Below are positions 1 through 6,275 of a DNA stretch of 12,263 nt, one piece after another. The notes under the pieces were generated by a model, which saw only the letters and a program-made list of their open reading frames with translations, searched no databases and was not told where the DNA came from. The stretch spans positions 1 through 12,263 of the forward strand of contig CALEOQ010000471.1 of assembly GCA_937910255.1 (NCBI GenBank), given 5' to 3'. Both the position numbers and the translations under genes were made by a program. The first letter of the stretch is position 1, and every line of letters begins with the position of its first letter. This DNA is from an uncultured Caulobacteraceae bacterium. GTDB lineage: Bacteria; Pseudomonadota; Alphaproteobacteria; Caulobacterales; Caulobacteraceae.

Positions 1-87
1 GGTTGTGCTCGGTTTGGTTTTTTTTTGTGAGTGATACGGCGACCACCGAGCTCTACCCTCTTCCCCTACACGACGCTCTTGCGATCT
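1..87. other. Illumina P5 adapter and read noise at left contig end (not genomic)
   Basis: Positions 31-87 align without gaps to the 58-base Illumina P5/TruSeq universal adapter from its second base, with only a few mismatches: TGATACGGCGACCACCGAG is exact at 32-50, and CTACACGACGCTCTT is exact at 66-80. A T-rich run and noise fill 1-30. This is the reverse complement of what a read shows after passing through the adapter (poly-A, then junk). Genomic sequence begins at about 88. The last ten or so residues of the open frame that crosses this junction are adapter-encoded. Confidence 0.96.
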
Positions 88-1000
88 TGGTCAGGGCCTG
101 GGGCGTGCGGATGCCGGCGACCACGTCCTCGCCCTGGGCGTTGATCAGAAACTCCCCATAGAGGCGCGCCTCGCCGGTGGACGGGTTGCGGGTGAAGGCC
201 ACGCCGGTGGCCGAGGTCTCGCCCATATTGCCGAACACCATCGACTGGACGTTGACCGCCGTGCCCCAGCTCTCCGGGATGTCGTGCATGCGGCGATAGA
301 ACTTGGCCCGGTCGTTCATCCAGCTGGCGAACACCGCGCCCACCGCGCCCCAGAGCTGGGCCTGCGGGTCCTGCGGGAAGTCCGAACCCAGCTCGGCGGC
401 GACTGCCTTCTTGTAGTCGGCGACGACCTTTTCCCAGTCCTCGGCGGTCAGGGCCGTATCGACGGTGACGTCGAGTCGCTCCTTATGCTCGTCGAGGATT
501 TCCTCAAACATGTGGTGATCCAGGTCGAGGACCACGTTGGAGTACATCTGGATAAAGCGGCGGTAGGAATCGAAGGCGAACCGGCGGTCGCCTGACAGCT
601 TGGCCAGGCCCTCCACCGTCTGGTCGTTGAGGCCGAGGTTCAGGACCGTGTCCATCATGCCGGGCATAGAAGCCCGCGCGCCCGAGCGCACCGAGACGAG
701 CAGCGGGTTTACCGCGTCGCCGAAGCGCTTGCCGGTCAGTTCCTCGACCCGGGCCAGCCCCTGCTCCACCTGGGCCTTCATGTCATCGGGATAGCGCTGC
801 TCGTTGGCGTAGTAGTGGGTGCAGCACTCGGTGGTGATGGTGAAGCCCGGGGGCACCGGCAGACCCAGGGACGACATCTCGGCCAGATTGGCGCCCTTGC
901 CCCCCAGCAGGTTCTTCATCGAGGCGTCGCCATCGGCGGCCCCGCCGCCAAAGGCGTAGACCCAGCGCGTCTTGGTCAGGCTCGTCATCGTCCCACTCAT
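88..1000 (-). CDS. ppdK: Pyruvate, phosphate dikinase, N-terminal part (cut by contig end)
   Basis: PPDK interconverts pyruvate, ATP and phosphate with PEP, AMP and pyrophosphate in the cytoplasm, linking glycolysis and gluconeogenesis. Only about 304 residues are genomic; the family is usually near 880-900, so the phosphohistidine swivel domain and the PEP/pyruvate barrel are missing. Visible family signatures of the ATP-grasp half are GGKGANLAEM (about residues 33-42), GLPVPPGFTIT (46-56), the SVRSGARASMPGMMDT block (from 103) and the GETSATGVAFTRNP segment near 260. The ATG at 998-1000 overlaps the glyS stop as ATGA, which suggests translational coupling. A second in-frame ATG four codons on (986-988) could be the true start, and neither has a strong Shine-Dalgarno. 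The gene is broken by the end of the assembly, not by mutation. Identification is firm. Confidence 0.96.
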
Positions 1001-2997
1001 CCCGTCACTTGGCTGAAATCCGCCACGCGCCCCATGGCGTCGCGAACCTGGCTCAGAAGCCGCAGACGGTTGTCCCGTTCCGCGGGGTCTTCAGCATTCA
1101 CCAGAACCTGCTCGAAAAAGGCGTCCACAGGCCCGCGCAGACCGGCGAGCGCCTGCATGGCGGCCACGAAGTCCTCGGCGGCCAGGGCGTCGGCCACGGC
1201 CGGCTCGACGCCGGACAACGCCTGGACCAGGGCCAGCTCCGCCCTCGGCGCGCCATCCATGGCCGCCGCGGGGCCGTCTGGAAGCGCGCCCTTCTTCTCC
1301 TCGGCGCGCAGAATATTGGTGGCGCGCTTATAGCCAGCCAGCAGATTGGCGCCGTCCTCGGTGGTCAGGAAGCCGTCCAGGGCCTCGACCCGCGCCACGA
1401 TGCGAATCAGGTCGTCGTCGCCCAGGGCGAACACCGCGTCCACCAGATCATGGCGACGCCCCTGCTCTCTCAGCAGCACCTTCAGGCGGTCGGCGAAAAA
1501 GGCCACCTGCTCGTCGCCCGCAATGTCGCGGATCGGCAGGCGCAGCCCGCCTTCCAGCACGATGCGGATGACGCCGAGCGCCGCCCGGCGCAGGGCGTAG
1601 GGGTCCTTGGAGCCGGTGGGCTTTTCGTCGATGCCGAAGAAGCCGATCAGGCTGTCGAGCTTGTCGGCCAGGGCCAGCACCTGGCCAAGCGGACTGCCCG
1701 GGACGGCGTCGCCCGGCCCCTGCGGCTTGTAATGGTCGCGGATGGCGTCGGCGATCTCAGGATCCAACCCCTCGGCGTGGGCGTAATAGCCGCCCATCAG
1801 GCCCTGAAGCTCCGGGAACTCGCCGACCATGCCGGTGACCAGATCGGCCTTGGCCAGCCGGGCGGCCTTGGCGGCGGCCTCCGGATCGGCGCCCACCAGA
1901 GGGGCCAGGCGGCGCGCGAGCTGCGTGATCCGGTCGGCGCGCTCGAACATCGTGCCCAGCTTGGCGTGGAAGGTGACGCCCTTCAGCTTCTCCAGCCGGT
2001 CTTCCAGGGTGAGCTTGCGGTCCTCGTCCCAGAAGAAGCGAGCGTCCGCCAGACGGGCCGACAGCACCTTGGCGTTGCCCGCCGCAATGGCCGCGCCGCC
2101 GTCGGCGGCCTGGATATTGGCCACCGTGATGAAGTGGGGCGCCAGGCCCCCGGTGGCCGGATCGCGCACGGCGAAGTACTTCTGGTGGGTCCGCATCGAG
2201 GTGCGGATCACCTCGGGCGGCAGGTCGAGGAAGTCGGGGTCCATGTCCCCCAGAACAGGCGTCGGCCATTCGGCCAGGCCGGCGACCTCGGCCAGCAGCC
2301 CCTCATCCTCCACCAGCTCCAGATTGCGGGCGAAGCAGAGGGTGCGGGCGCCTTCGAGGATCGCGGCCTTGCGCTCCTCGGCGTCCAGCACGACGAAGTG
2401 GGCCGACAGACCCGCCTGATACTCGTCGAAATTGCGGGCGCGGAACGGCTTGGCGTCGCCCATGAAGCGGTGGCCCTCGCTGGTCTCGCCGCTGGCGATC
2501 CCGTCGATGACGAAGGGGACGACCACCCCGTCGAAGACGCAGACGATGCGCTTCAGCGGCCGGACCCAGCGCAGGGTCCCCCGCCCCCAGGTCATGGACT
2601 TGGGCCAGGGGAAACTACGCACGATGGCCTCGACCATCTCGGCGATGATCTCCGGCGTCGGGCGGCCCTTGCGTTCGATCTTGGCGAACCAGACCCCGTC
2701 CTGATCGACCAGTTGGTCCATGGTCAGGCCGGTGGAGCGCAGGAAGCCCTCCATCGCCTTGTCCGGCGCGCCGACCCGGGGGCCTTTGCGCTCTTCGGTG
2801 CGGTCGGCCTGGGCCTCGGGAAGGCCCTCGATCACCAGGGTCAGGCGGCGCGGACCGGCGAACGCGGTCATGGCCTCGGGCAGGAAACCCTGCTCAGCCA
2901 GACGCTCACGGGCCATGCGCTCCAGGTCGCGGGCGGCCTGGACCTGCATGCGGGCCGGAATCTCTTCGGAAAAGAGCTCGAGAAGCAGCTGAGGCAT
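997..2997 (-). CDS. glyS: Glycine--tRNA ligase beta subunit
   Basis: This is the large subunit of the bacterial heterotetrameric (alpha2beta2) glycyl-tRNA synthetase; it carries the tRNA-recognition parts, while GlyQ holds the aminoacylation core. The 666 residues are slightly shorter than E. coli GlyS (689). Hallmarks in order are the N-terminal LLLELFSEEIPARM (4-17), SMRTHQKYFAV (267-277), SARLADARFFWDEDR (313-327), EFPELQGLMGGYYA (393-406), ALADKLDSLIGFF (442-454) and PTGSKDPYALRRAALG (460-475); the C-terminal helical anticodon-binding part ends in DNRLRLLSQVR. The start ATG shares one base with the upstream stop (TAATG) and has a GGAG seven bases before it, inside the preceding gene. Its stop overlaps the ppdK ATG. 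It belongs to the glyQ-lipoprotein-glyS-ppdK operon. The long open frame on the opposite strand is a GC shadow. Confidence 0.98.
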   Translation of the reverse strand: MPQLLLELFSEEIPARMQVQAARDLERMARERLAEQGFLPEAMTAFAGPRRLTLVIEGLPEAQADRTEERKGPRVGAPDKAMEGFLRSTGLTMDQLVDQDGVWFAKIERKGRPTPEIIAEMVEAIVRSFPWPKSMTWGRGTLRWVRPLKRIVCVFDGVVVPFVIDGIASGETSEGHRFMGDAKPFRARNFDEYQAGLSAHFVVLDAEERKAAILEGARTLCFARNLELVEDEGLLAEVAGLAEWPTPVLGDMDPDFLDLPPEVIRTSMRTHQKYFAVRDPATGGLAPHFITVANIQAADGGAAIAAGNAKVLSARLADARFFWDEDRKLTLEDRLEKLKGVTFHAKLGTMFERADRITQLARRLAPLVGADPEAAAKAARLAKADLVTGMVGEFPELQGLMGGYYAHAEGLDPEIADAIRDHYKPQGPGDAVPGSPLGQVLALADKLDSLIGFFGIDEKPTGSKDPYALRRAALGVIRIVLEGGLRLPIRDIAGDEQVAFFADRLKVLLREQGRRHDLVDAVFALGDDDLIRIVARVEALDGFLTTEDGANLLAGYKRATNILRAEEKKGALPDGPAAAMDGAPRAELALVQALSGVEPAVADALAAEDFVAAMQALAGLRGPVDAFFEQVLVNAEDPAERDNRLRLLSQVRDAMGRVADFSQVTG

Positions 2998-3506
2998 TAC
3001 TGGACTCCGGCCTCAAGCGGCTCGGGCGAAAGACGCTCTCGACCTTCGGCGCGCTGAACCTCGTTCCACTGGTCCATCAGCGCTCGCGTGGTGAAATGGC
3101 CGTAGAGCTTGCCGCCCTTTTCATACTGCCAATCGCTGACTTGTTCGTCTTCAAAGGTGACCACCGAGCCGTACTGGAGATCTCCGAGATCATCGGGTGG
3201 GTTGGCGAGCGTTCCGCGGCCGCCGTCCGCCTCACGCACCACGTCAAAAACCCAGATGTGCTCCTCACCGTCCCGCGACACCGTAGGAAGACCGACCTTC
3301 ACGGCGAACTCGCTGTAGCCCGGGGGCGGAGCCTCATGGAGGCGCCAGAAGATCGGCAGGGTTTCCTGCGCCTGCGCCATCGCAGCTACGACCGCCGGAT
3401 CATCTTCCGTGACGAAGACCATTTCTTCGTTCTCAGGCCGCGCCTCGGCGCAGCCGGCGAGCCCGGCCATCAGACAGGCGACGACGGAGAACAGGACGGG
3501 CCTCAT
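2997..3506 (-). CDS. DUF2314 (YegJ-like) lipoprotein between glyQ and glyS
   Basis: Predicted lipoprotein of 169 residues. The signal peptide ends in the lipobox L16-A-G-C19, so Cys19 would be lipidated after cleavage; Glu21, not Asp, at +2 suggests sorting to the outer membrane, by the E. coli rule. The mature part resembles the DUF2314/YegJ family: an Ala/Gln-rich helix leading to ETLPIFW (48-54), FAVKVGLPT (67-75), EEHIWVFDV (81-89) and DWQYEKGGKLYGHFTTRAL (125-143). The family has no established biochemical function that I know of. The ATG overlaps the glyQ stop as ATGA, and a strong GAGGGGGG lies six bases upstream inside glyQ. The stop (TAA) shares a base with the glyS ATG. It is thus embedded in the glycyl-tRNA synthetase operon and should be made in step with it. 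Any role in translation is unproven. The family call is from motif memory; the lipoprotein call is firmer. Confidence 0.82.
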   Translation of the reverse strand: MRPVLFSVVACLMAGLAGCAEARPENEEMVFVTEDDPAVVAAMAQAQETLPIFWRLHEAPPPGYSEFAVKVGLPTVSRDGEEHIWVFDVVREADGGRGTLANPPDDLGDLQYGSVVTFEDEQVSDWQYEKGGKLYGHFTTRALMDQWNEVQRAEGRERLSPEPLEAGVQ

Positions 3507-4405
3507 GCGTTGCCCCCCTCATTGGCGACCCAGGCCTCGGCGCACATCTTGGTCAGGTCGCGGATGCGGCCGATATAGCTCTGACGCTCGGCCACCGCGA
3601 TGGCGCCGCGGGCGTCCATCAGGTTGAACAGGTGGCTGGCCTTGAGGACGTGGTCATAGGCCGGCAGCACGATGGCTTGACCCTGCGGCCCCTTCATCGC
3701 CAGCAGACGCGGGACCTGAGTCTCCATGTCCTCGAACTGCCGCTTGAGGGTGGCCACGTCATAGCCGTCGAAATTGGCCGTCGACTGCTGGCGCTCGTTC
3801 TCCAGGAACACCTCGCCATAGGTCATGGGCGCCGGCCCGTCGGGATCGTTGAAGGCCAGGTCTGTGAAATGGTCGACGCCCTGCAGATACATGGCCAGCC
3901 GTTCCAGCCCGTAGGTGAGTTCGCCGGCCACGGGCCAGACGTCCACGCCCCCCACCTTCTGGAAGTAGGTGTACTGAGTCACCTCCATACCATCGCACCA
4001 GACTTCCCAGCCCAGGCCCCAGGCGCCCACGGTGGGGTTCTCCCAGTCGTCCTCGACGAAGCGGATGTCGTGCAGCCGGGTGTCGAGGCCGATGGCCTCC
4101 AGGCTGCCCAGATAGAGATCCTGCAGATCGTCGGGGTTCGGCTTCAGGATCACCTGGTACTGGTAATAGTGCTGCAGGCGGTTGGGGTTCTCCCCATAGC
4201 GGCCGTCGGCCGGGCGACGGGAGGGCTGCACATAGGCCGCCCGCCACGGCTTTGGACCGAGCGCGCGCAGCACCGTGGCCGGGTGAAGCGTGCCCGCCCC
4301 CACCTCCACGTCATGCGGCTGCAGGATTACGCAACCCTGGCGGCTCCAATAGTCATGGAGTTTCAGGATCAGGCCCTGAAACGAGAGCGGTTTTTCTGAG
4401 GACAT
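3503..4405 (-). CDS. glyQ: Glycine--tRNA ligase alpha subunit
   Basis: This is the catalytic subunit of the heterotetrameric class II glycyl-tRNA synthetase, which activates glycine with ATP and charges tRNA-Gly together with GlyS. Its 300 residues match the family (E. coli 303). Visible landmarks are SFQGLILKLHDYWSRQGC (8-25), VEVGAGTLHPAT (33-44), the class II motif 2 region VQPSRRPADGRYGENPNR (59-76), VEDDWENPTVGAWGLGWEVW (117-136) and motif 3-like GELTYGLERLAMY (161-173). The ATG at 4403-4405 starts the expected MSSEKPLSFQ N-terminus. There is no good Shine-Dalgarno in the 21 bases between this start and the upstream terminator, so the mRNA may be leaderless or nearly so. It is the first gene of a fully overlapping operon (DUF2314 lipoprotein, glyS, ppdK). 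Confidence 0.98.
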   Translation of the reverse strand: MSSEKPLSFQGLILKLHDYWSRQGCVILQPHDVEVGAGTLHPATVLRALGPKPWRAAYVQPSRRPADGRYGENPNRLQHYYQYQVILKPNPDDLQDLYLGSLEAIGLDTRLHDIRFVEDDWENPTVGAWGLGWEVWCDGMEVTQYTYFQKVGGVDVWPVAGELTYGLERLAMYLQGVDHFTDLAFNDPDGPAPMTYGEVFLENERQQSTANFDGYDVATLKRQFEDMETQVPRLLAMKGPQGQAIVLPAYDHVLKASHLFNLMDARGAIAVAERQSYIGRIRDLTKMCAEAWVANEGGNA

Positions 4406-4426
4406 CTGGGGCTGATTTGCAGGCGC

Positions 4427-4459
4427 AAAAAAAGTCGGCGGACCATAGGGCCCGCCGAC
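4427..4459 (-). terminator. Intrinsic terminator between the secreted-protein gene and glyQ
   Basis: Read on the minus strand, an 11-bp stem (arms 4449-4459 and 4434-4444, one G-U wobble) closes a four-base CTAT loop and is followed directly by seven T residues (4427-4433). It sits 25 bases after the stop of the 4485-4985 gene and 21 bases before the glyQ ATG, so it should end the fasciclin/secreted-protein transcript. Because it is so close to glyQ, an attenuator role cannot be excluded. Confidence 0.9.
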
Positions 4460-4484
4460 CTGTGCATCAAGCGCGCGGCGAAGA

Positions 4485-4985
4485 TCAGTTGCCGGTGGGC
4501 TCGGTCATCTTGCCGGCCCGCGACTGCGGACCACCGTACTTGGCGCGATTTTCCTCGGTGTCAGGAACGGGTCCGTTGGTGACCAGGGTGACGTCGAGCG
4601 TGGCTCCGGTCCGGGCCGAGGCCATCGTTCCGGCCTCCGTGGCCGCCGTGGCGTCGCCGCGGGCCATTGCGCCGGGCTGGTTCACGGCGCCGGACATGCT
4701 GGAGTTCATCTGGGTCCCGGCGGACATGTCGCCCTTGGCGTCCATGCCCGTTGCGGCCTCGCCCGTCACCCGGCCGTCGGGCATGCGCGTATAGCCGGCG
4801 TCAGAGCCCGTCGGGCGCGTGGAATCCACCGAGGGAAGCCCCGTGCTGGAGCGGGTGTGGTCGGCGGGATAGGCCTGGTTCTCAGTCTCGCCGGCCGTGG
4901 CGCCCGCGCCCATCTGGGCCTGGGCCGCGCCGGTGGTCAGAAGCGCCGCGACCGAGGCGGCGGAGAGGATCATCTTGAGGTTCAT
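4485..4985 (-). CDS. Small secreted low-complexity protein with a conserved-looking C-terminal tail
   Basis: I do not recognise a named family. The 166-residue product has a Sec signal peptide (MNLKMILSAA then a hydrophobic core) with a likely AQA cleavage site after Ala23. The mature part is low-complexity and rich in Gly, Ala, Thr, Ser, Met and Asp, consistent with a disordered periplasmic or secreted protein, and has no cysteine. The last 28 residues (139-166) match the end of the neighbouring fasciclin protein at 17 of 28 positions: PxPDTxENRAxYGxPxSxAG, then PxGN at the C-terminus. The ATG at 4983-4985 has an AAGGA eight bases upstream, so the start is well supported. It lies 66 bases downstream of the fasciclin gene on the same strand, with no terminator between, and is followed by a strong terminator; the two probably form one transcript. 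Confidence 0.85.
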   Translation of the reverse strand: MNLKMILSAASVAALLTTGAAQAQMGAGATAGETENQAYPADHTRSSTGLPSVDSTRPTGSDAGYTRMPDGRVTGEAATGMDAKGDMSAGTQMNSSMSGAVNQPGAMARGDATAATEAGTMASARTGATLDVTLVTNGPVPDTEENRAKYGGPQSRAGKMTEPTGN

Positions 4986-5051
4986 TGCTGCATTCCTTTG
5001 CGTTTCAACGAAGCCCGCAGGTCCCCCCCGCCGTCCTGTCAGACTTTTGGC

Positions 5052-5891
5052 CTAGTTGCCTCGCGGCGCCGAGTTCTGGCCGGCGTTCGAGAGGGGTTCG
5101 CCGTATTCGGCGCGATTTTCCGGTGTGTCCGGAATGGGTTGCATGGCGCTCGTCTGGGCAGGCGCCGTGGCCGAGGTGTCCGGGGCCATGCCTGTGGGCG
5201 CGGCCTCAGTTGCGGGCGGGGCAGGTTCGTATGTGGCCGAGGCGTCAGCGCCTGCGGCGGCGTCAGCGCCTGCGGCGGCGTCAGCGGCCGGCGAGGCAGC
5301 CGCTGCGGCCGGGACCGAGCCCGGCATCAGAACCTTGTCCACCACATGAACCACGCCGTTGTCGGCCATCACATCGCCCTGGACGACCCGAGCCTGGCCG
5401 ACCATCCAGGTGTCGCCGCTGCCGTCCACCTCGATGTTCTCACCGGCCACGGTCGGCACCGGACCCTTGGCCCCGTCGATCTTCGAACCGTCCAGGACCG
5501 CATTGACCACATGGTAGGTCAGCAGCTTCTGCAGTTCGGCGCGGTTTTCCTCGGCCATCAGCCGGTCGAGCTCGCCGGCCGGCAGGGCGGCGAAGGCGGC
5601 GTCGGTGGGGGCGAAGACCGTCAGGTTGCTGTTGTCCTTCAGGAGCCCAACAAGGTTGGTCGCCTCCAGGGCCTTGACCAGGGTGGTGAATTGCCCCGAG
5701 GCCTGAACCGTCTCCACGATGTCGCCGGCGGGGGCCACCTGCGTGCTGGCGCGGGCGGACGCGCCAGCCTGGGCGGCGGGCACGCCTTCGGAAGGCGTCG
5801 AAGGCGCGGGCGTCATGGCGTCCTGAGCCTGCGCGGCGCCCGCGATCAGGGCGGCGGCGGCGGTGGCGGTCATCAGGCGGGTCAGATGCAT
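5052..5891 (-). CDS. Exported fasciclin (FAS1) domain protein
   Basis: Predicted 279-residue exported protein with one FAS1 domain, an adhesion-type fold found in secreted and surface proteins. A Sec signal peptide (MHLTRLMTATAAAALIAGAAQA) probably ends at Ala22. The FAS1 domain spans about 57-190: DIVETVQASGQFTTLVKALE opening, LTVFAPTDAAFAAL (H1 box, 90-103), LLTYHVV (123-129) and NGVVHVVDKVLMP (H2 box, 178-190). An Ala/Pro/Asp-rich linker (191-250) and a 28-residue tail (252-279) shared with the adjacent secreted protein follow. The ATG at 5889-5891 is preferred because GAGAGG lies six bases before it. The in-frame ATG at 5895-5897 abuts that site, and a GTG at 5916-5918 would add residues ahead of the signal peptide. 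Ligand and role are unknown. Probably co-transcribed with the 4485-4985 gene. Confidence 0.92.
   Translation of the reverse strand: MHLTRLMTATAAAALIAGAAQAQDAMTPAPSTPSEGVPAAQAGASARASTQVAPAGDIVETVQASGQFTTLVKALEATNLVGLLKDNSNLTVFAPTDAAFAALPAGELDRLMAEENRAELQKLLTYHVVNAVLDGSKIDGAKGPVPTVAGENIEVDGSGDTWMVGQARVVQGDVMADNGVVHVVDKVLMPGSVPAAAAASPAADAAAGADAAAGADASATYEPAPPATEAAPTGMAPDTSATAPAQTSAMQPIPDTPENRAEYGEPLSNAGQNSAPRGN
5241..5286. repeat. 18-bp tandem repeat in the fasciclin gene linker
   Basis: The unit GGCGTCAGCGCCTGCGGC occurs twice exactly (5241-5258, 5259-5276) and continues for ten more bases. Being a multiple of three, it keeps frame and encodes an Ala/Gly/Asp hexapeptide repeat (ADAAAG) in the linker between the FAS1 domain and the C-terminal tail. 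Such a repeat can change copy number by slippage and so vary linker length. Confidence 0.85.
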
Positions 5892-5897
5892 AGTCAT

Positions 5898-5903
5898 CCT
5901 CTC
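5898..5903 (-). promoter_or_regulatory. Ribosome binding site fixing the fasciclin gene start
   Basis: Minus-strand GAGAGG lies six bases before the ATG at 5889-5891, ideal spacing, and directly abuts the alternative ATG at 5895-5897. This favours the downstream start. Confidence 0.6.
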
Positions 5904-5970
5904 GTCAGTTGGGAGCACGACCCGGAAAGGCCCGGGCCGCGGGTCGAGAGGTTTACGCAGCCGTCGCCGA

Positions 5971-6063
5971 TCAGTTGCCCGTGATCACGCCCTCGTGATC
6001 ACGGCGGCGCTTGCCCGCAGCCCCGGCGCCCAAGGCGGCGGCGGTTCGGCAGCTTATGACCAT
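5971..6063 (-). CDS. Possible 30-residue small protein (uncertain)
   Basis: A minus-strand frame opens with ATG at 6061-6063, directly after an in-frame TAA, and closes with TGA at 5971-5973, 79 bases before the fasciclin start. The product is an Ala/Gly-rich stretch followed by a basic segment GKRRRDHEG and a C-terminal VITGN. Third codon positions are strongly G or C, as in real genes here, and the ending TGN recalls the PTGN and PRGN ends of the two downstream exported proteins. No signal peptide is visible. A GGGCGGGAA lies rather far upstream (about 12 bases) as a possible ribosome site. It could be a small protein, a leader peptide, a gene remnant or chance. Confidence 0.3.
   Translation of the reverse strand: MVISCRTAAALGAGAAGKRRRDHEGVITGN
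5980..6003. repeat. Two perfect 10-bp palindromes CGTGATCACG, four bases apart
   Basis: CGTGATCACG occurs at 5980-5989 and again at 5994-6003, separated by CCCT. Each copy is a self-palindrome, and together they can also form one 10-bp stem with a four-base loop. No T-run follows on either strand, so this does not look like an intrinsic terminator. Its place 89 bases upstream of the fasciclin ATG, in a divergent promoter region, fits a double operator for a dimeric regulator or an RNA hairpin. Confidence 0.5.
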
Positions 6064-6217
6064 TTATTGCGCATTCCCGCCCCGTGAACGCCCAGAAAAC
6101 GCACACGGGTGGGCTTTCCTTAACCTGGGGATGTGCGACGCCCCCCCGTTTGGCCGACCGTCGATAGCGTAACAGTCGCCGTCAACCGACACCGTCGGAA
6201 TGGGGCCATGGGGCTTG

Positions 6218-6263
6218 GTGACGGCTCGAACCAAAAAGGGGACGCGCGGCGTAAAGCCGTCGC
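6218..6263 (+). repeat. Inverted repeat in the glnK leader
   Basis: GACGGCT (6220-6226) and AGCCGTC (6255-6261) are perfect inverse complements; the stem can extend to nine pairs with one G-U. The right arm ends about 14 bases before the glnK ATG, so a hairpin in the leader could bring structure close to the ribosome site. Loop length is 28 bases, so significance is modest. Confidence 0.3.
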
Positions 6264-6275
6264 GATAGCGAGCGG

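Larger units (their letters stand above)
5898..6275. other. Divergent intergenic region between the fasciclin gene and glnK
   Basis: This stretch of about 380 bases must hold the promoters for both the minus-strand fasciclin gene and plus-strand glnK. It contains a paired palindrome (5980-6003), a possible 30-codon minus-strand ORF (5971-6063), an inverted repeat CCCGTG/CACGGG (6081-6086 and 6104-6109), a short perfect hairpin CCGAC-acc-GTCGG (6186-6198) and a leader inverted repeat before glnK (6218-6263). AT-rich patches at 6055-6069 and 6115-6123 are the likeliest promoter zones. I could not assign a convincing sigma-54 -24/-12 element or NtrC site upstream of glnK. Confidence 0.6.

Noticed and set aside
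1009..3057. Long plus-strand open frame of about 680 codons opposite glyS
   Set aside because: It mirrors glyS on the complementary strand. Its composition (Gly, His, Gln, Arg, Ala-rich with no domain) is typical of antisense frames in high-GC DNA, and glyS is certain.
5980..6003. Palindrome pair as an intrinsic terminator
   Set aside because: No T-run follows on either strand, and no gene ends just upstream except the doubtful small ORF, whose stop lies past the first arm.
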